A stretch of 7,846 nt of DNA from Cyrtobacter comes (lineage in GTDB: Bacteria > Pseudomonadota > Alphaproteobacteria > Rickettsiales > Midichloriaceae): assembly GCF_034470605.1 (NCBI RefSeq), contig NZ_JARGYT010000058.1:1-7846 (forward strand). Direction: 5' to 3'. Below the pieces are notes generated by a model that saw only the letters and a program-made list of their open reading frames with translations, did no database searches and was not told the origin of the DNA. Of the stretch, positions 1 through 6,189 are shown in pieces (position 1 is the stretch's first letter; every line of letters begins with the position of its first letter). The translations under genes and the position numbers were made by a program.

Positions 1-140
1 AGTATGACGAAGAGTTGTACAAGGAAAGAAATTTAATTGAGTTTAATAAGCTCAAGCATTTTAGGAGAGTCTCAACAAGATACGACAAGCTTGATATTGA
101 ATATCTTGGCTTCGTTTTTATAGCAGCAATCTATCTATAG
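1..140 (+). pseudogene. IS5-type transposase, C-terminal remnant (cut by window edge)
   Basis: Reading from base 3, 45 codons run to a TAG at 138-140. The peptide contains YKERNLIE, FNKLKHFRR and STRYDKL, the usual C-terminal signature of IS5-family DDE transposases, in which the catalytic Glu lies in the ERNLIE segment. It ends IAAIYL-stop, close to the natural end of such proteins. Family members normally read ERNLIE-(R/C)-F-FNK-(L/I)-K. Here two residues between IE and FNK are missing, consistent with a 6-base in-frame deletion beside the catalytic Glu, so the copy is probably inactive. The rest of the gene lies before the window. The family call rests on motif recognition. The pseudogene call is inference from the deletion and the lack of a recognisable inverted repeat after the stop. 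Confidence 0.72.
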
Positions 141-168
141 CTAACATAAATGTCGACACTACCTAACC

Positions 169-185
169 ACAGATAGCTCATCTGT
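169..185. repeat. Short hairpin downstream of the transposase remnant
   Basis: ACAGAT and ATCTGT form a perfect 6-bp inverted repeat around the 5-base loop AGCTC. It lies 28 bp after the transposase stop and about 97 bp beyond the 3' end of the minus-strand micro-ORF. No T run follows on either strand, so an intrinsic terminator is not well supported. It could be part of an old IS end or chance. Confidence 0.25.
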
Positions 186-281
186 AGCAATTCTAACTTG
201 TTATCTTTTAAAATCACTCACATATTTCCCGCTTTCCAAATTTTTATCCACTCTATGAAGGTATGGGCTCCGGCATATTAA

Positions 282-374
282 CTACCTACGCTTGTCATCA
301 GCAAGACACTCACATCCTGAAGTACTACCACCCATTATAAGTTCGTCTGCATTACCAAGCTCAATTAATTTCAT
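282..374 (-). CDS. Candidate 30-aa micro-peptide with Gly-Gly motif and C-x-C
   Basis: An ATG at 374-372 opens a 30-codon ORF ending in TAG at 284-282. The protein starts MKLIELGNADELIMGG and continues STSGCECLADDKRR. AAGGTG (382-387) lies 7 bases upstream of the ATG. Its AGGTG part is complementary to the 16S rRNA 3' end, a better ribosome site than any annotated gene here shows. A weak promoter is possible: TTGAAT (420-425) with TTAAAT 16 bases downstream. The layout resembles double-glycine leader peptides of bacteriocins and other ribosomally made peptides: an acidic, hydrophobic leader ending in GG, then a short Cys-containing core. The spacing does not exactly match the consensus, because Glu-Leu sit one residue closer to GG. 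No transporter or modification enzyme is visible in the window. I do not recognise the family. The reading is inference, and chance remains possible for so short an ORF. Confidence 0.4.
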   Translation of the reverse strand: MKLIELGNADELIMGGSTSGCECLADDKRR

Positions 375-381
375 ATTATAA

Positions 382-387
382 CACCTT
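382..387 (-). promoter_or_regulatory. Ribosome binding site of the micro-peptide ORF
   Basis: On the minus strand this reads AAGGTG, separated from the ATG at 374 by the 7 bases TTATAAT. AGGTG matches the Shine-Dalgarno region exactly. It stands out because the larger genes here have weak or no recognisable ribosome sites, and it is the main sequence argument that the micro-ORF is translated. Confidence 0.45.
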
Positions 388-606
388 AAAATATTAGATT
401 TAAATATAGAACTTCTTATATTCAACATAACTATGCTGATTAAAAAACTCTATATACCTTTACAAGAATAGAAATTATTATGTATATAATCAAGAGATTG
501 TGAAATTTTTATATATAAAAACAAATTATATATGTGCTCAAATTTTTGCAAAGGCGAGCCAAAAGCTGTTCTGAAGAAGCTTCGTTAAGTTTTTTATGCA
601 CACAAT
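388..606. other. Intergenic AT-rich stretch downstream of fliH
   Basis: No ORF worth calling is visible between the fliH stop and the micro-peptide ORF. The segment holds a perfect 16-bp AT-only palindrome (506-521, TTTTT-ATATAT-AAAAA). It also holds a weak possible fliH terminator near 560-585, where the minus strand can pair AAGCT with AGCTT across a 10-base loop, without a proper U tract. fliI and fliJ, which follow fliH in many bacteria, are absent, and I see no fragment of either. Confidence 0.5.
506..521. repeat. 16-bp AT-only perfect palindrome
   Basis: TTTTTATATATAAAAA equals its own reverse complement. In such AT-rich spacer DNA this may be chance. It could act as a weak bidirectional stop or an easily melted site. 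Confidence 0.3.
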
Positions 607-1245
607 TTAAATTGCTGATTTTTCTGTAAAGTATGAAGATACAATAGACTCTATTTCCTCTAAAACCTTTTCTTTACAACATAATAACTTTCCATCACCG
701 AAATTAAGTATACAGCTCCCCTTACCTAAATCGCCATTTTCGGAAACATTAATATTAATACCATTTGATGAGAGCATACCCACAATATCACTTGAAAGCC
801 CAAGTGGTACCATTGCCTCAACTATTAGCTCAGGTAATTTTATATTCTCCATTATAAAACTTAATATAATTTCGCTAGACTTACTATCTAACACTGAACC
901 AACAACTTTCTTTGCTATTTCAATTGATAAGCCAGCAAAATCACTCCTAACACTAGATATAAATTCATCAATTCTTGATTGTGCATTTTTAAACTCATCA
1001 TGTAAGGTAAAGAGCACAGTTTTAATATCTTTTTGATGTGCAATTTTTTCCAGCTCAATACTATTCTTAGTATCAATAACACCACGATTATAAGAATCTT
1101 CCTTTATCTTATCTATATCAATCTTCTCTAAAACTGGCGCCTCATCCTCTTTTGAAGCCCTATGAATATCAGCAGATACATCATCCGCTAGAATAACTTC
1201 TGTATTGTACTGAAAATCTTGCAAAGAAATCTTACTTATCCTCAT
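607..1245 (-). CDS. fliH: Flagellar assembly protein FliH
   Basis: FliH is the cytoplasmic regulator and stator of the flagellar export ATPase FliI and helps dock it at the export gate. The protein has 212 residues, in the normal range. Residues 40-100 are charged and probably helical or coiled. The segment SYNRGVIDT (51-59) matches the AYxEGxxxG region that opens the FliH helical part, though the usual run of GxxxG repeats is not evident. In the C-terminal domain, GDLGKGSCILNFGDGKL (171-187) corresponds to the family's conserved LGxGxCxxxxxDG stretch. The identification relies on these weak similarities and on position directly after fliG. The ATG at 1245 overlaps the end of fliG by 14 bp, suggesting translational coupling. 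SctL/YscL-type proteins are homologous, but neighbouring fliF and fliG make FliH the better name. FliI is missing downstream. Confidence 0.82.
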   Translation of the reverse strand: MRISKISLQDFQYNTEVILADDVSADIHRASKEDEAPVLEKIDIDKIKEDSYNRGVIDTKNSIELEKIAHQKDIKTVLFTLHDEFKNAQSRIDEFISSVRSDFAGLSIEIAKKVVGSVLDSKSSEIILSFIMENIKLPELIVEAMVPLGLSSDIVGMLSSNGININVSENGDLGKGSCILNFGDGKLLCCKEKVLEEIESIVSSYFTEKSAI

Positions 1246-2245
1246 TTTGATTAGCTAATTTATGTATGATCCCCTCCCTTATTAAATTCTTAGCAATCTT
1301 AGAAATATGATATCTAGCATTCTCCACCTCAGAATGCGCTATATTTCCCAACGAATTAACGTTTTCTAATATAACATTAAATGCTCTTTTTGGCATATTA
1401 TCGCTAATTATATTAAGTATTTCCTTAGAAGCACCCTTTAGAGCTTTCACAAGCTCGTTTCTATCTATCTCCTTCATTAACGATTGTACGCCTTGAGGAT
1501 CTAATAACAGTATATCATTGAAGCCAAACATCAAGCTTTTTACCTTTAAGGCTGATTTACTATCGTGCCTTTCTATCATACTAATCAACTCCTCTTCTTT
1601 CGGCTTATCAAGATTATCTATTATATCCGCTATCACAGAAACAAAATTCTTGTCATGCTGGTCAAAATCTTCACTCAAGATCTCAAGCCTCAGCGTATCT
1701 TCTATGTTATTTAAGACCTCTTTTTTCAAGCCTTTCATGTTTATGGCCTTTTTTACAATACTAAATGCCATATCAGAAGGTATTGCTGAAAGCACCTTAG
1801 CGGAAGTTTCTGGACTAATATTGGAGATTACAATAGCGCATACCTGATGACTCTCTTTCATAAAAAAATTAACCAGATGTTTGACTGGCACTTTTGAGAG
1901 CTTCTCCCATATATCATTCCTCTTTTTATCGTCTGTCTTTTTTAAGATTAAGTTAACTTGATCATCTGTAAAAAATTTTTTCAAAATTTTCTCGGTATTA
2001 GTTCTACCACCGAAAACCTGTCTACCACCATCTAGCTCTAATAAAAACTGCTCAGATACGCTCTCAATTGCCTCCCTATCTATTGTTCCGAGCCTTAACA
2101 TTGCAGATGAGATTAACGATATTTCATCTTCCTCGAGCTTCTTAAATATAAGTGAAGCAGCCTCATCATCTATAGATAGAATAAGAGCAGCTACTTTTTC
2201 AGCACCAGATAGATGTTTTTCTTGCTCGCTATAAAGATTTTTCAT
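1232..2245 (-). CDS. fliG: Flagellar motor switch protein FliG
   Basis: FliG sits on the cytoplasmic face of the MS ring, binds FliF and FliM, and takes torque from the stator. The length of 337 residues is normal. The N-terminal domain (about 10-110, GAEKVAALILSI) binds FliF. The middle domain follows, with ESHQ at 131-134 where the FliM-binding EHPQ motif normally stands. The C-terminal domain (about 235-330) is well conserved: LMFGFNDILLLD, then ALKGA (268-272), NMPKRA (283-288) and SEVENA. Of the charged torque residues defined in E. coli, K264 and R281 are kept as K270 and R287. D288, D289 and R297 appear as E294, N295 and A303. The ATG at 2245 overlaps the fliF 3' end by 17 bp, and the stop overlaps the fliH start by 14 bp, so the three genes probably form one transcript. 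Very sure of identity. Confidence 0.96.
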   Translation of the reverse strand: MKNLYSEQEKHLSGAEKVAALILSIDDEAASLIFKKLEEDEISLISSAMLRLGTIDREAIESVSEQFLLELDGGRQVFGGRTNTEKILKKFFTDDQVNLILKKTDDKKRNDIWEKLSKVPVKHLVNFFMKESHQVCAIVISNISPETSAKVLSAIPSDMAFSIVKKAINMKGLKKEVLNNIEDTLRLEILSEDFDQHDKNFVSVIADIIDNLDKPKEEELISMIERHDSKSALKVKSLMFGFNDILLLDPQGVQSLMKEIDRNELVKALKGASKEILNIISDNMPKRAFNVILENVNSLGNIAHSEVENARYHISKIAKNLIREGIIHKLANQNEDK

Positions 2246-3773
2246 TTAACCAACCTCTAATTATAGAAACAGCTGAATCTGTATCCTTTTTTATAACTTC
2301 ATTTAATTTATCATCCTCATTTGTTTGTGCAAGCTCATCATTAACAGCTTGCTGAGCTAGGCTTTGTTGTTGAAGCCCCTCACCCTCTTCAATTTCTGGA
2401 GATGTGAATTTCAAAACCATAGGCTTTACAACCAAATATAACACCAAAATAGCTACTATACCTACTACAATAACTTGCATTATACCCTTGCCATCTCTTC
2501 TTAAGAAATCAACAATATCAAAAGAACTTACTTCTGGCTCAGCCAAGTCTATGAATTGAAGATTTAAAACCTCTATCTTATCACCTCTAGATTCATCTAT
2601 TCCAATCGCAGAAGATGCAAGAGATTTTATCTTACTAATCTCTTCAGCTGACCTTTCTTGATATTGTCTTTTACCATTTTGATCTGTCACATATCTTCCA
2701 TCAACCAAAATTGCGACAGAAAGCCTTTTTAATTGCCCATATTCCCTTACTTTATTTGTAGTTGTTCTAGATACTTCATAATTTATAATCTCATCTGAAC
2801 GCCCTTTATTTCTAGAAGCTGTAGGCGGACCAACTTTAGAAGAGAGATTTGGAACATTATTTTCGACACTAACATTATTATTTTTCCTATCTTCTTCTTT
2901 CTCATTTTCTTCAGAAATTTTTCTTGACCTAATCGCCTGGCTTTCAGGATCAAATACCTCAGAGTTTATTACCTCATGATCTAAATCTATTTCTGCAGTA
3001 GCGTGTACTTTAACCCTTCCATGACCAACATAACTTGTTAGCATTTCTTCAACTGAAGACATTATCTTTTTTTCTATAGAATTTTTGTATTCAATAGCTC
3101 CTTGCGACATTAAAAAATCATCCTTTTCTGAATTAATTTTTAGTGGATTACCTTGATCATCTATAATTGTAACATTATCAACACGTAGCTCTGGTACTGC
3201 CGTTGAAACCATATGTGCTATTGCCGATATTTCCTTTCTAGAAAGCCTATCTGAGTACTTTGTTTTTAAAATAACGGAAGCAGAGGGGGTACTTGCACTT
3301 CTAGAAAATAACTCTTTTTTCGGTATCACAAGGTGAACCCTAGCTGAATTTATTGAAGATATGCTTGAAATTGTACGTGATAACTCGCCTTCCAGGGCCC
3401 TAACAAGATTTATATTATAGACAAATTGAGAGGTACCTATCCCATCAGTTTTATCAAATATTTCATACCCCACAATACTACCAGAACTTGGTATACCTTC
3501 CTGCGCCAGTGAAAGCCTAATAGATAACATACGATCCGACGGAACAGATATCTGCTTACCATCTCCACTAACATTGTATGGTATACCCATACTACGCAGC
3601 CTTTCTACTATCAATGAAGAATCTTCCTGAGAAAGTGAACTATATAATACTTCCATAGGTTGTTTGGAAAATATAAGTATAACGGCCACGACCACAGCAA
3701 TAGCCACGGAAGATGCCGTTGCTATTATAAAAATTTTATTCTTCCAAAACCTATTTAAAAACTCCACAGTCAA
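2229..3773 (-). CDS. fliF: Flagellar MS-ring protein FliF
   Basis: FliF forms the MS ring in the inner membrane, the base on which rotor and export gate assemble. The protein is about 512-514 residues, slightly shorter than the usual 550. The first membrane helix is at about 14-36 (IFIIATASSVAIAVVVAVIL) and the second at about 430-452. Between them is the YscJ/FliF region, with GIPYNV, EGIPSSGSIVGYEIFD (92-107) and ARVHLVIPKKELF (144-156), then a second domain and a charged low-complexity stretch (285-330). The C-terminal tail (about 487-510, ending IIRGWLNE) is the FliG-binding segment. No in-frame ATG precedes the first membrane helix, and an in-frame TAA lies 15 bases upstream of the TTG at 3773. 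Translation must start at this TTG or at the GTG two codons later (3767), which would give MEFLNRFWKN. No clear ribosome site is visible. Identity is certain; the start is not. Confidence 0.95.
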   Translation of the reverse strand: MTVEFLNRFWKNKIFIIATASSVAIAVVVAVILIFSKQPMEVLYSSLSQEDSSLIVERLRSMGIPYNVSGDGKQISVPSDRMLSIRLSLAQEGIPSSGSIVGYEIFDKTDGIGTSQFVYNINLVRALEGELSRTISSISSINSARVHLVIPKKELFSRSASTPSASVILKTKYSDRLSRKEISAIAHMVSTAVPELRVDNVTIIDDQGNPLKINSEKDDFLMSQGAIEYKNSIEKKIMSSVEEMLTSYVGHGRVKVHATAEIDLDHEVINSEVFDPESQAIRSRKISEENEKEEDRKNNNVSVENNVPNLSSKVGPPTASRNKGRSDEIINYEVSRTTTNKVREYGQLKRLSVAILVDGRYVTDQNGKRQYQERSAEEISKIKSLASSAIGIDESRGDKIEVLNLQFIDLAEPEVSSFDIVDFLRRDGKGIMQVIVVGIVAILVLYLVVKPMVLKFTSPEIEEGEGLQQQSLAQQAVNDELAQTNEDDKLNEVIKKDTDSAVSIIRGWLNEKSL

Positions 3774-3848
3774 AAAGGAAATTAATTAAATATCAAGAAA
3801 TTACTTTTAACATAGTAGAACTAAAACCACGTCACTAGTAAGTAAAAA

Positions 3849-3877
3849 TTTATATAGTATAAGAACTAATTGTGCAA
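3849..3877 (-). promoter_or_regulatory. Possible promoter of the fliFGH block
   Basis: On the minus strand, TTGCAC (3877-3872) and TATAAA (3854-3849) are spaced 17 bases apart, about 80 bases before fliF. The -10 box is good and the -35 box poor. No sigma-54 type GG-N10-GC signal was seen in the ispD-fliF gap. Confidence 0.3.
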
Positions 3878-3977
3878 TTAATTAATATTAGATTAAAGGT
3901 AAATCAGCTGTAAGTTGTATATTTATCACATTGTACAAATGTATATATCTACTAAGTGGTAAGTTATAGACGTAATA

Positions 3978-4730
3978 TTAACATGCTGGCATAATGTTTA
4001 TCAATTTTTCTACCTTATTCATGATTTGCTGCAAAGCATACCATGTACTAGAATTTTTCATCTCTGTAATTTTAGACTCCGCTATAGCTCTTGCCATTTC
4101 TAAATCACTTTCGTATGTAATCTTAAAATTCAAAGCCTCCCCATATATAATACCTATCTCAATCCCACTTTTTATAAAATATGAAATATCATCTGTAAAT
4201 TGATCATAGCCTGGCCTCATATATGCTTTTGCCAACATTGTTGATAAGAACCCCTGAGGCGTTTGTGTAGAGAACATATGATTTCTATCTATTAGGTCTA
4301 TATTTCCACCCTCAATCCTTTTAATAGTATCAGATATTGGCATAACTACATCAACCACATCATAAGTATTTAAAAGATCATTAACGGCCCTAATTATTTT
4401 AGTACTAATAAACGGCCTTGCCGAATCATGTACTAATACCTTTGCTGATGATGTACTATTTAGAAAGGATATTGCATTCGCTACAGAATCGGCCCTTTTT
4501 TCACCACCTCTAATTAAATGGAAAGTTATATCATGCTCCTCAAAAGAGATATTAGCACAATGCATAATATGGGAAGGTAGTGTAATACACACGGTATCAA
4601 ATAACCCCGTTTCTATAAACGAGTAAAGAGGCCAAAAAAGCACCCTAATACCAGCAAGAACCTCGAATTGCTTAATACCATAAGCATACCTCAAAGAAGA
4701 GCCTGCGCAGAGTAGTATTAAAGTGGACAT
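3978..4730 (-). CDS. ispD: 2-C-methyl-D-erythritol 4-phosphate cytidylyltransferase
   Basis: IspD joins CTP and methylerythritol 4-phosphate to form CDP-methylerythritol and diphosphate, the third step of the cytoplasmic MEP route to isoprenoid precursors. From the ATG at 4730 the protein has 250 residues. The nucleotide-binding start keeps the key Arg and Lys (LLCAGSSLRYAYGIKQ; R14, K20), although GxG has become GSS and the usual Pro before KQ is Ile. Further family marks are GGEKRADSV (75-83), VHDSARPF (100-107), DTIK (134-137), TQTPQGF (155-161), TDD (179-181) and NFKITYESDLEMA (201-213) with K203. Many alphaproteobacteria carry a fused IspDF, but this gene stops after IspD with an extra tail of about 25 residues and no IspF domain. 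A TTG three codons upstream is the only alternative start; ATG is preferred. It probably has its own promoter. Confidence 0.93.
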   Translation of the reverse strand: MSTLILLCAGSSLRYAYGIKQFEVLAGIRVLFWPLYSFIETGLFDTVCITLPSHIMHCANISFEEHDITFHLIRGGEKRADSVANAISFLNSTSSAKVLVHDSARPFISTKIIRAVNDLLNTYDVVDVVMPISDTIKRIEGGNIDLIDRNHMFSTQTPQGFLSTMLAKAYMRPGYDQFTDDISYFIKSGIEIGIIYGEALNFKITYESDLEMARAIAESKITEMKNSSTWYALQQIMNKVEKLINIMPAC

Positions 4731-4759
4731 TTTGAGCAAGGGCTAATTATAAAATTATA

Positions 4760-4788
4760 ATAATAGAAGAGACACTCAGTCTCCTCAA
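4760..4788 (-). promoter_or_regulatory. Possible ispD promoter
   Basis: On the minus strand, TTGAGG (4788-4783) and TATTAT (4765-4760) have a 17-base spacer, about 30 bases before the ispD ATG. The spacer is occupied by the hairpin at 4766-4786, so terminator and promoter readings overlap. Confidence 0.3.
4766..4786 (-). terminator. Hairpin between ybeY and ispD, likely ybeY terminator
   Basis: In minus-strand RNA, GAGGAGAC pairs with GUCUCUUC (8 pairs, one G-U) around the loop UGAGU. An interrupted U-rich tract (UAUUAUUAUAAUUUUAU) follows. It sits 35 bases after the ybeY stop. The tract is less pure than in classical intrinsic terminators. Confidence 0.45.
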
Positions 4789-4820
4789 CATAGCAAATAA
4801 AGTTCCAAAATCTTACCTAA

Positions 4821-5384
4821 TCATGCATGATTATCAATATTATCAGCCAGAACCGCGCCATCTACTTTAACACTAGAGTATGGGCAAGAAAATCCAAGAG
4901 ATATCATTATATCAGATTCAAGTTGCTCCATAAGCTTAGCCTCCTCATTTAAAACATGGTCATAACCAAATAAATGCAGTATGGAATGGACAATCATATG
5001 TGAAAAATATTCCTTAAATGATTTGAGAAATTCAATACTTTCACAGCTAACCCTCTCATAACTCAATGCTATATCACCAATAAAATCCCCCCCCATAGTG
5101 GCGCGCAACTCACTTGAAGAAGGAAACGATAATACATTAGTTGGCTTATCTTTACCCCTAAACTCCTTATTTAACTGCCTCAGCCTCTCATCATCAGAAA
5201 GCAATACAGAAATACGAAAATTCGGCTTAAGCTTCAGCCTTTTAGCGACAGCCTCAGCAAGAAGCTTTATTTGCAATTCAATCTGATGTTGATTTGCAAA
5301 ACACACAGAACAGAGCCAACTAGGCGAATCTATAGATAATTCTACAACAGGGAAAGCGCTAGAACAGAACGAGTCTGAATCCAT
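4821..5384 (-). CDS. ybeY: Endoribonuclease YbeY (rRNA maturation factor)
   Basis: YbeY is a zinc-dependent, single-strand-specific endoribonuclease needed for 16S rRNA 3'-end maturation and ribosome quality control. The protein has 187 residues, somewhat longer than the typical 150-170, with the extra length at both ends. RGKDKPTNVLSFP (76-88) is the conserved strand region, and GDIALS (103-108) follows. The zinc motif H-x3-H-x5-H is complete in HSILHLFGYDH (133-143; H133, H137, H143), with Ser in place of the usual Gly after the first His. The ATG at 5384 is the natural start, because a strong promoter-like sequence lies just upstream. It is flanked by engB upstream and ispD downstream on the same strand, with gaps of about 226 and 90 bp. 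It does not sit in the phoH-ybeY-ybeX cluster common elsewhere. Identity is firm. Confidence 0.95.
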   Translation of the reverse strand: MDSDSFCSSAFPVVELSIDSPSWLCSVCFANQHQIELQIKLLAEAVAKRLKLKPNFRISVLLSDDERLRQLNKEFRGKDKPTNVLSFPSSSELRATMGGDFIGDIALSYERVSCESIEFLKSFKEYFSHMIVHSILHLFGYDHVLNEEAKLMEQLESDIMISLGFSCPYSSVKVDGAVLADNIDNHA

Positions 5385-5414
5385 ACATCAATATTAATTA
5401 CTCTCACACCTAGT

Positions 5415-5443
5415 ATTATAACATCTAAACCACGCCCTATCAA
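5415..5443 (-). promoter_or_regulatory. ybeY promoter, near consensus
   Basis: On the minus strand, TTGATA (5443-5438), 17 bases, then a perfect TATAAT (5420-5415). Transcription would start near 5408, about 24 bases before the ybeY ATG. This is the best sigma-70-type match in the window and implies that ybeY is transcribed independently of engB. Confidence 0.6.
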
Positions 5444-5610
5444 TATTCATTGCTAATTGTAATAATCTAGATAATTTCTATATAGTATGATGTATAAAAA
5501 ACAACTGCTTATTCAATAAAATTGATGAGGAAGTTATTCAAATCAGCTCACTTCGCCTAATATGATATTATAGATGTAGATTTATTTCATTTCTTTAAAT
5601 TACCCATCAA

Positions 5611-6174
5611 TCATAAAACGCGTGATGTAATCATGTTTCTTATTTTTTTTATCCCATCACCGCTTCTACTACTTGTATATATCGCCCTATCTCTTGATAC
5701 ATGAGCAAATATATTTTCTTCCAATATGTGATTTTCTTTAACCTTCTCTATCTTTGTAAATGTAATAAAGAAATTTAAACCAACTTCTTGTAATGATTCT
5801 ATCATCTTAATATCAGATTCTTTTGGTTCAATTCTAAAATCAATTAGCAAAAAAAGGACAAGCATGTTTTTGCTGTTTAATATATAACTAAGTATTAAAT
5901 CTGAATATTCATGCATAGATTTAATACCAGATCCTGAATACCCATATCCTGGCAAATCAACCAAAACCGATTTTCCATACATAAAAAAATTTATTGCCGA
6001 AGTCTGGCCCGGAGTTTTCGAAGTTTTGACGAGTGAAGAATTATTGGTTATTTTACTTATAAGGCTGGATTTTCCAACGTTAGATCTTCCAATAAACGCA
6101 AATTCCGGTATATCCAAATTTGGAAAATCTTTCGGGCTTTTAGCACTTTTTATGAAGTATATATTACTAGACAT
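5611..6174 (-). CDS. engB: Ribosome-biogenesis GTP-binding protein EngB (YsxC/YihA)
   Basis: EngB is a small TRAFAC-class GTPase that assists late assembly of the large ribosomal subunit in the cytoplasm. The length of 187 residues is typical. G1 is GRSNVGKSS (29-37), the EngB form of the P-loop. G2 lies in TPGQT (54-58), and G3 is DLPGYGY (73-79), both diagnostic for EngB. G4 should read (T/N)KxD but reads TKIE (140-143), with Glu for the Asp that normally contacts the guanine base. G5 is SSRSGDG (168-174). The ATG at 6174 is the only sensible start. A promoter-like pair lies 27-54 bases upstream, interleaved with that of the divergent small gene. It is followed by 226 bp before ybeY. Identity is firm, and the G4 change is visible directly in the codons. 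Confidence 0.95.
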   Translation of the reverse strand: MSSNIYFIKSAKSPKDFPNLDIPEFAFIGRSNVGKSSLISKITNNSSLVKTSKTPGQTSAINFFMYGKSVLVDLPGYGYSGSGIKSMHEYSDLILSYILNSKNMLVLFLLIDFRIEPKESDIKMIESLQEVGLNFFITFTKIEKVKENHILEENIFAHVSRDRAIYTSSRSGDGIKKIRNMITSRVL

Positions 6175-6189
6175 TTCTACAAATCTTTA

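Noticed and set aside
141..281. Short minus-strand frame after the micro-peptide (about 19 codons, reading YAGAHTFIEWIKIWKAGNM)
   Set aside because: No start codon, bounded by stops on both sides, and no family recognised; too short to call a gene fragment.
1518..1847. 109-codon open frame on the + strand inside fliG
   Set aside because: It is antisense to a firmly identified fliG, has no recognisable motif, and its Ser/Leu/Ile-rich make-up is what reversed AT-rich coding sequence gives.
3905..3960. ACATT-GTACA-AATGT inverted repeat after ispD as a terminator
   Set aside because: Only five A/T-rich pairs and no U run on the minus strand; too weak to annotate.
3994..4203. 69-codon frame on the + strand inside ispD
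   Set aside because: Shadow of ispD; hydrophobic composition comes from reversed Lys/Glu/Asn codons.
5098..5286. 62-codon frame on the + strand inside ybeY
   Set aside because: Shadow of the ybeY coding sequence; no motif or ribosome site.
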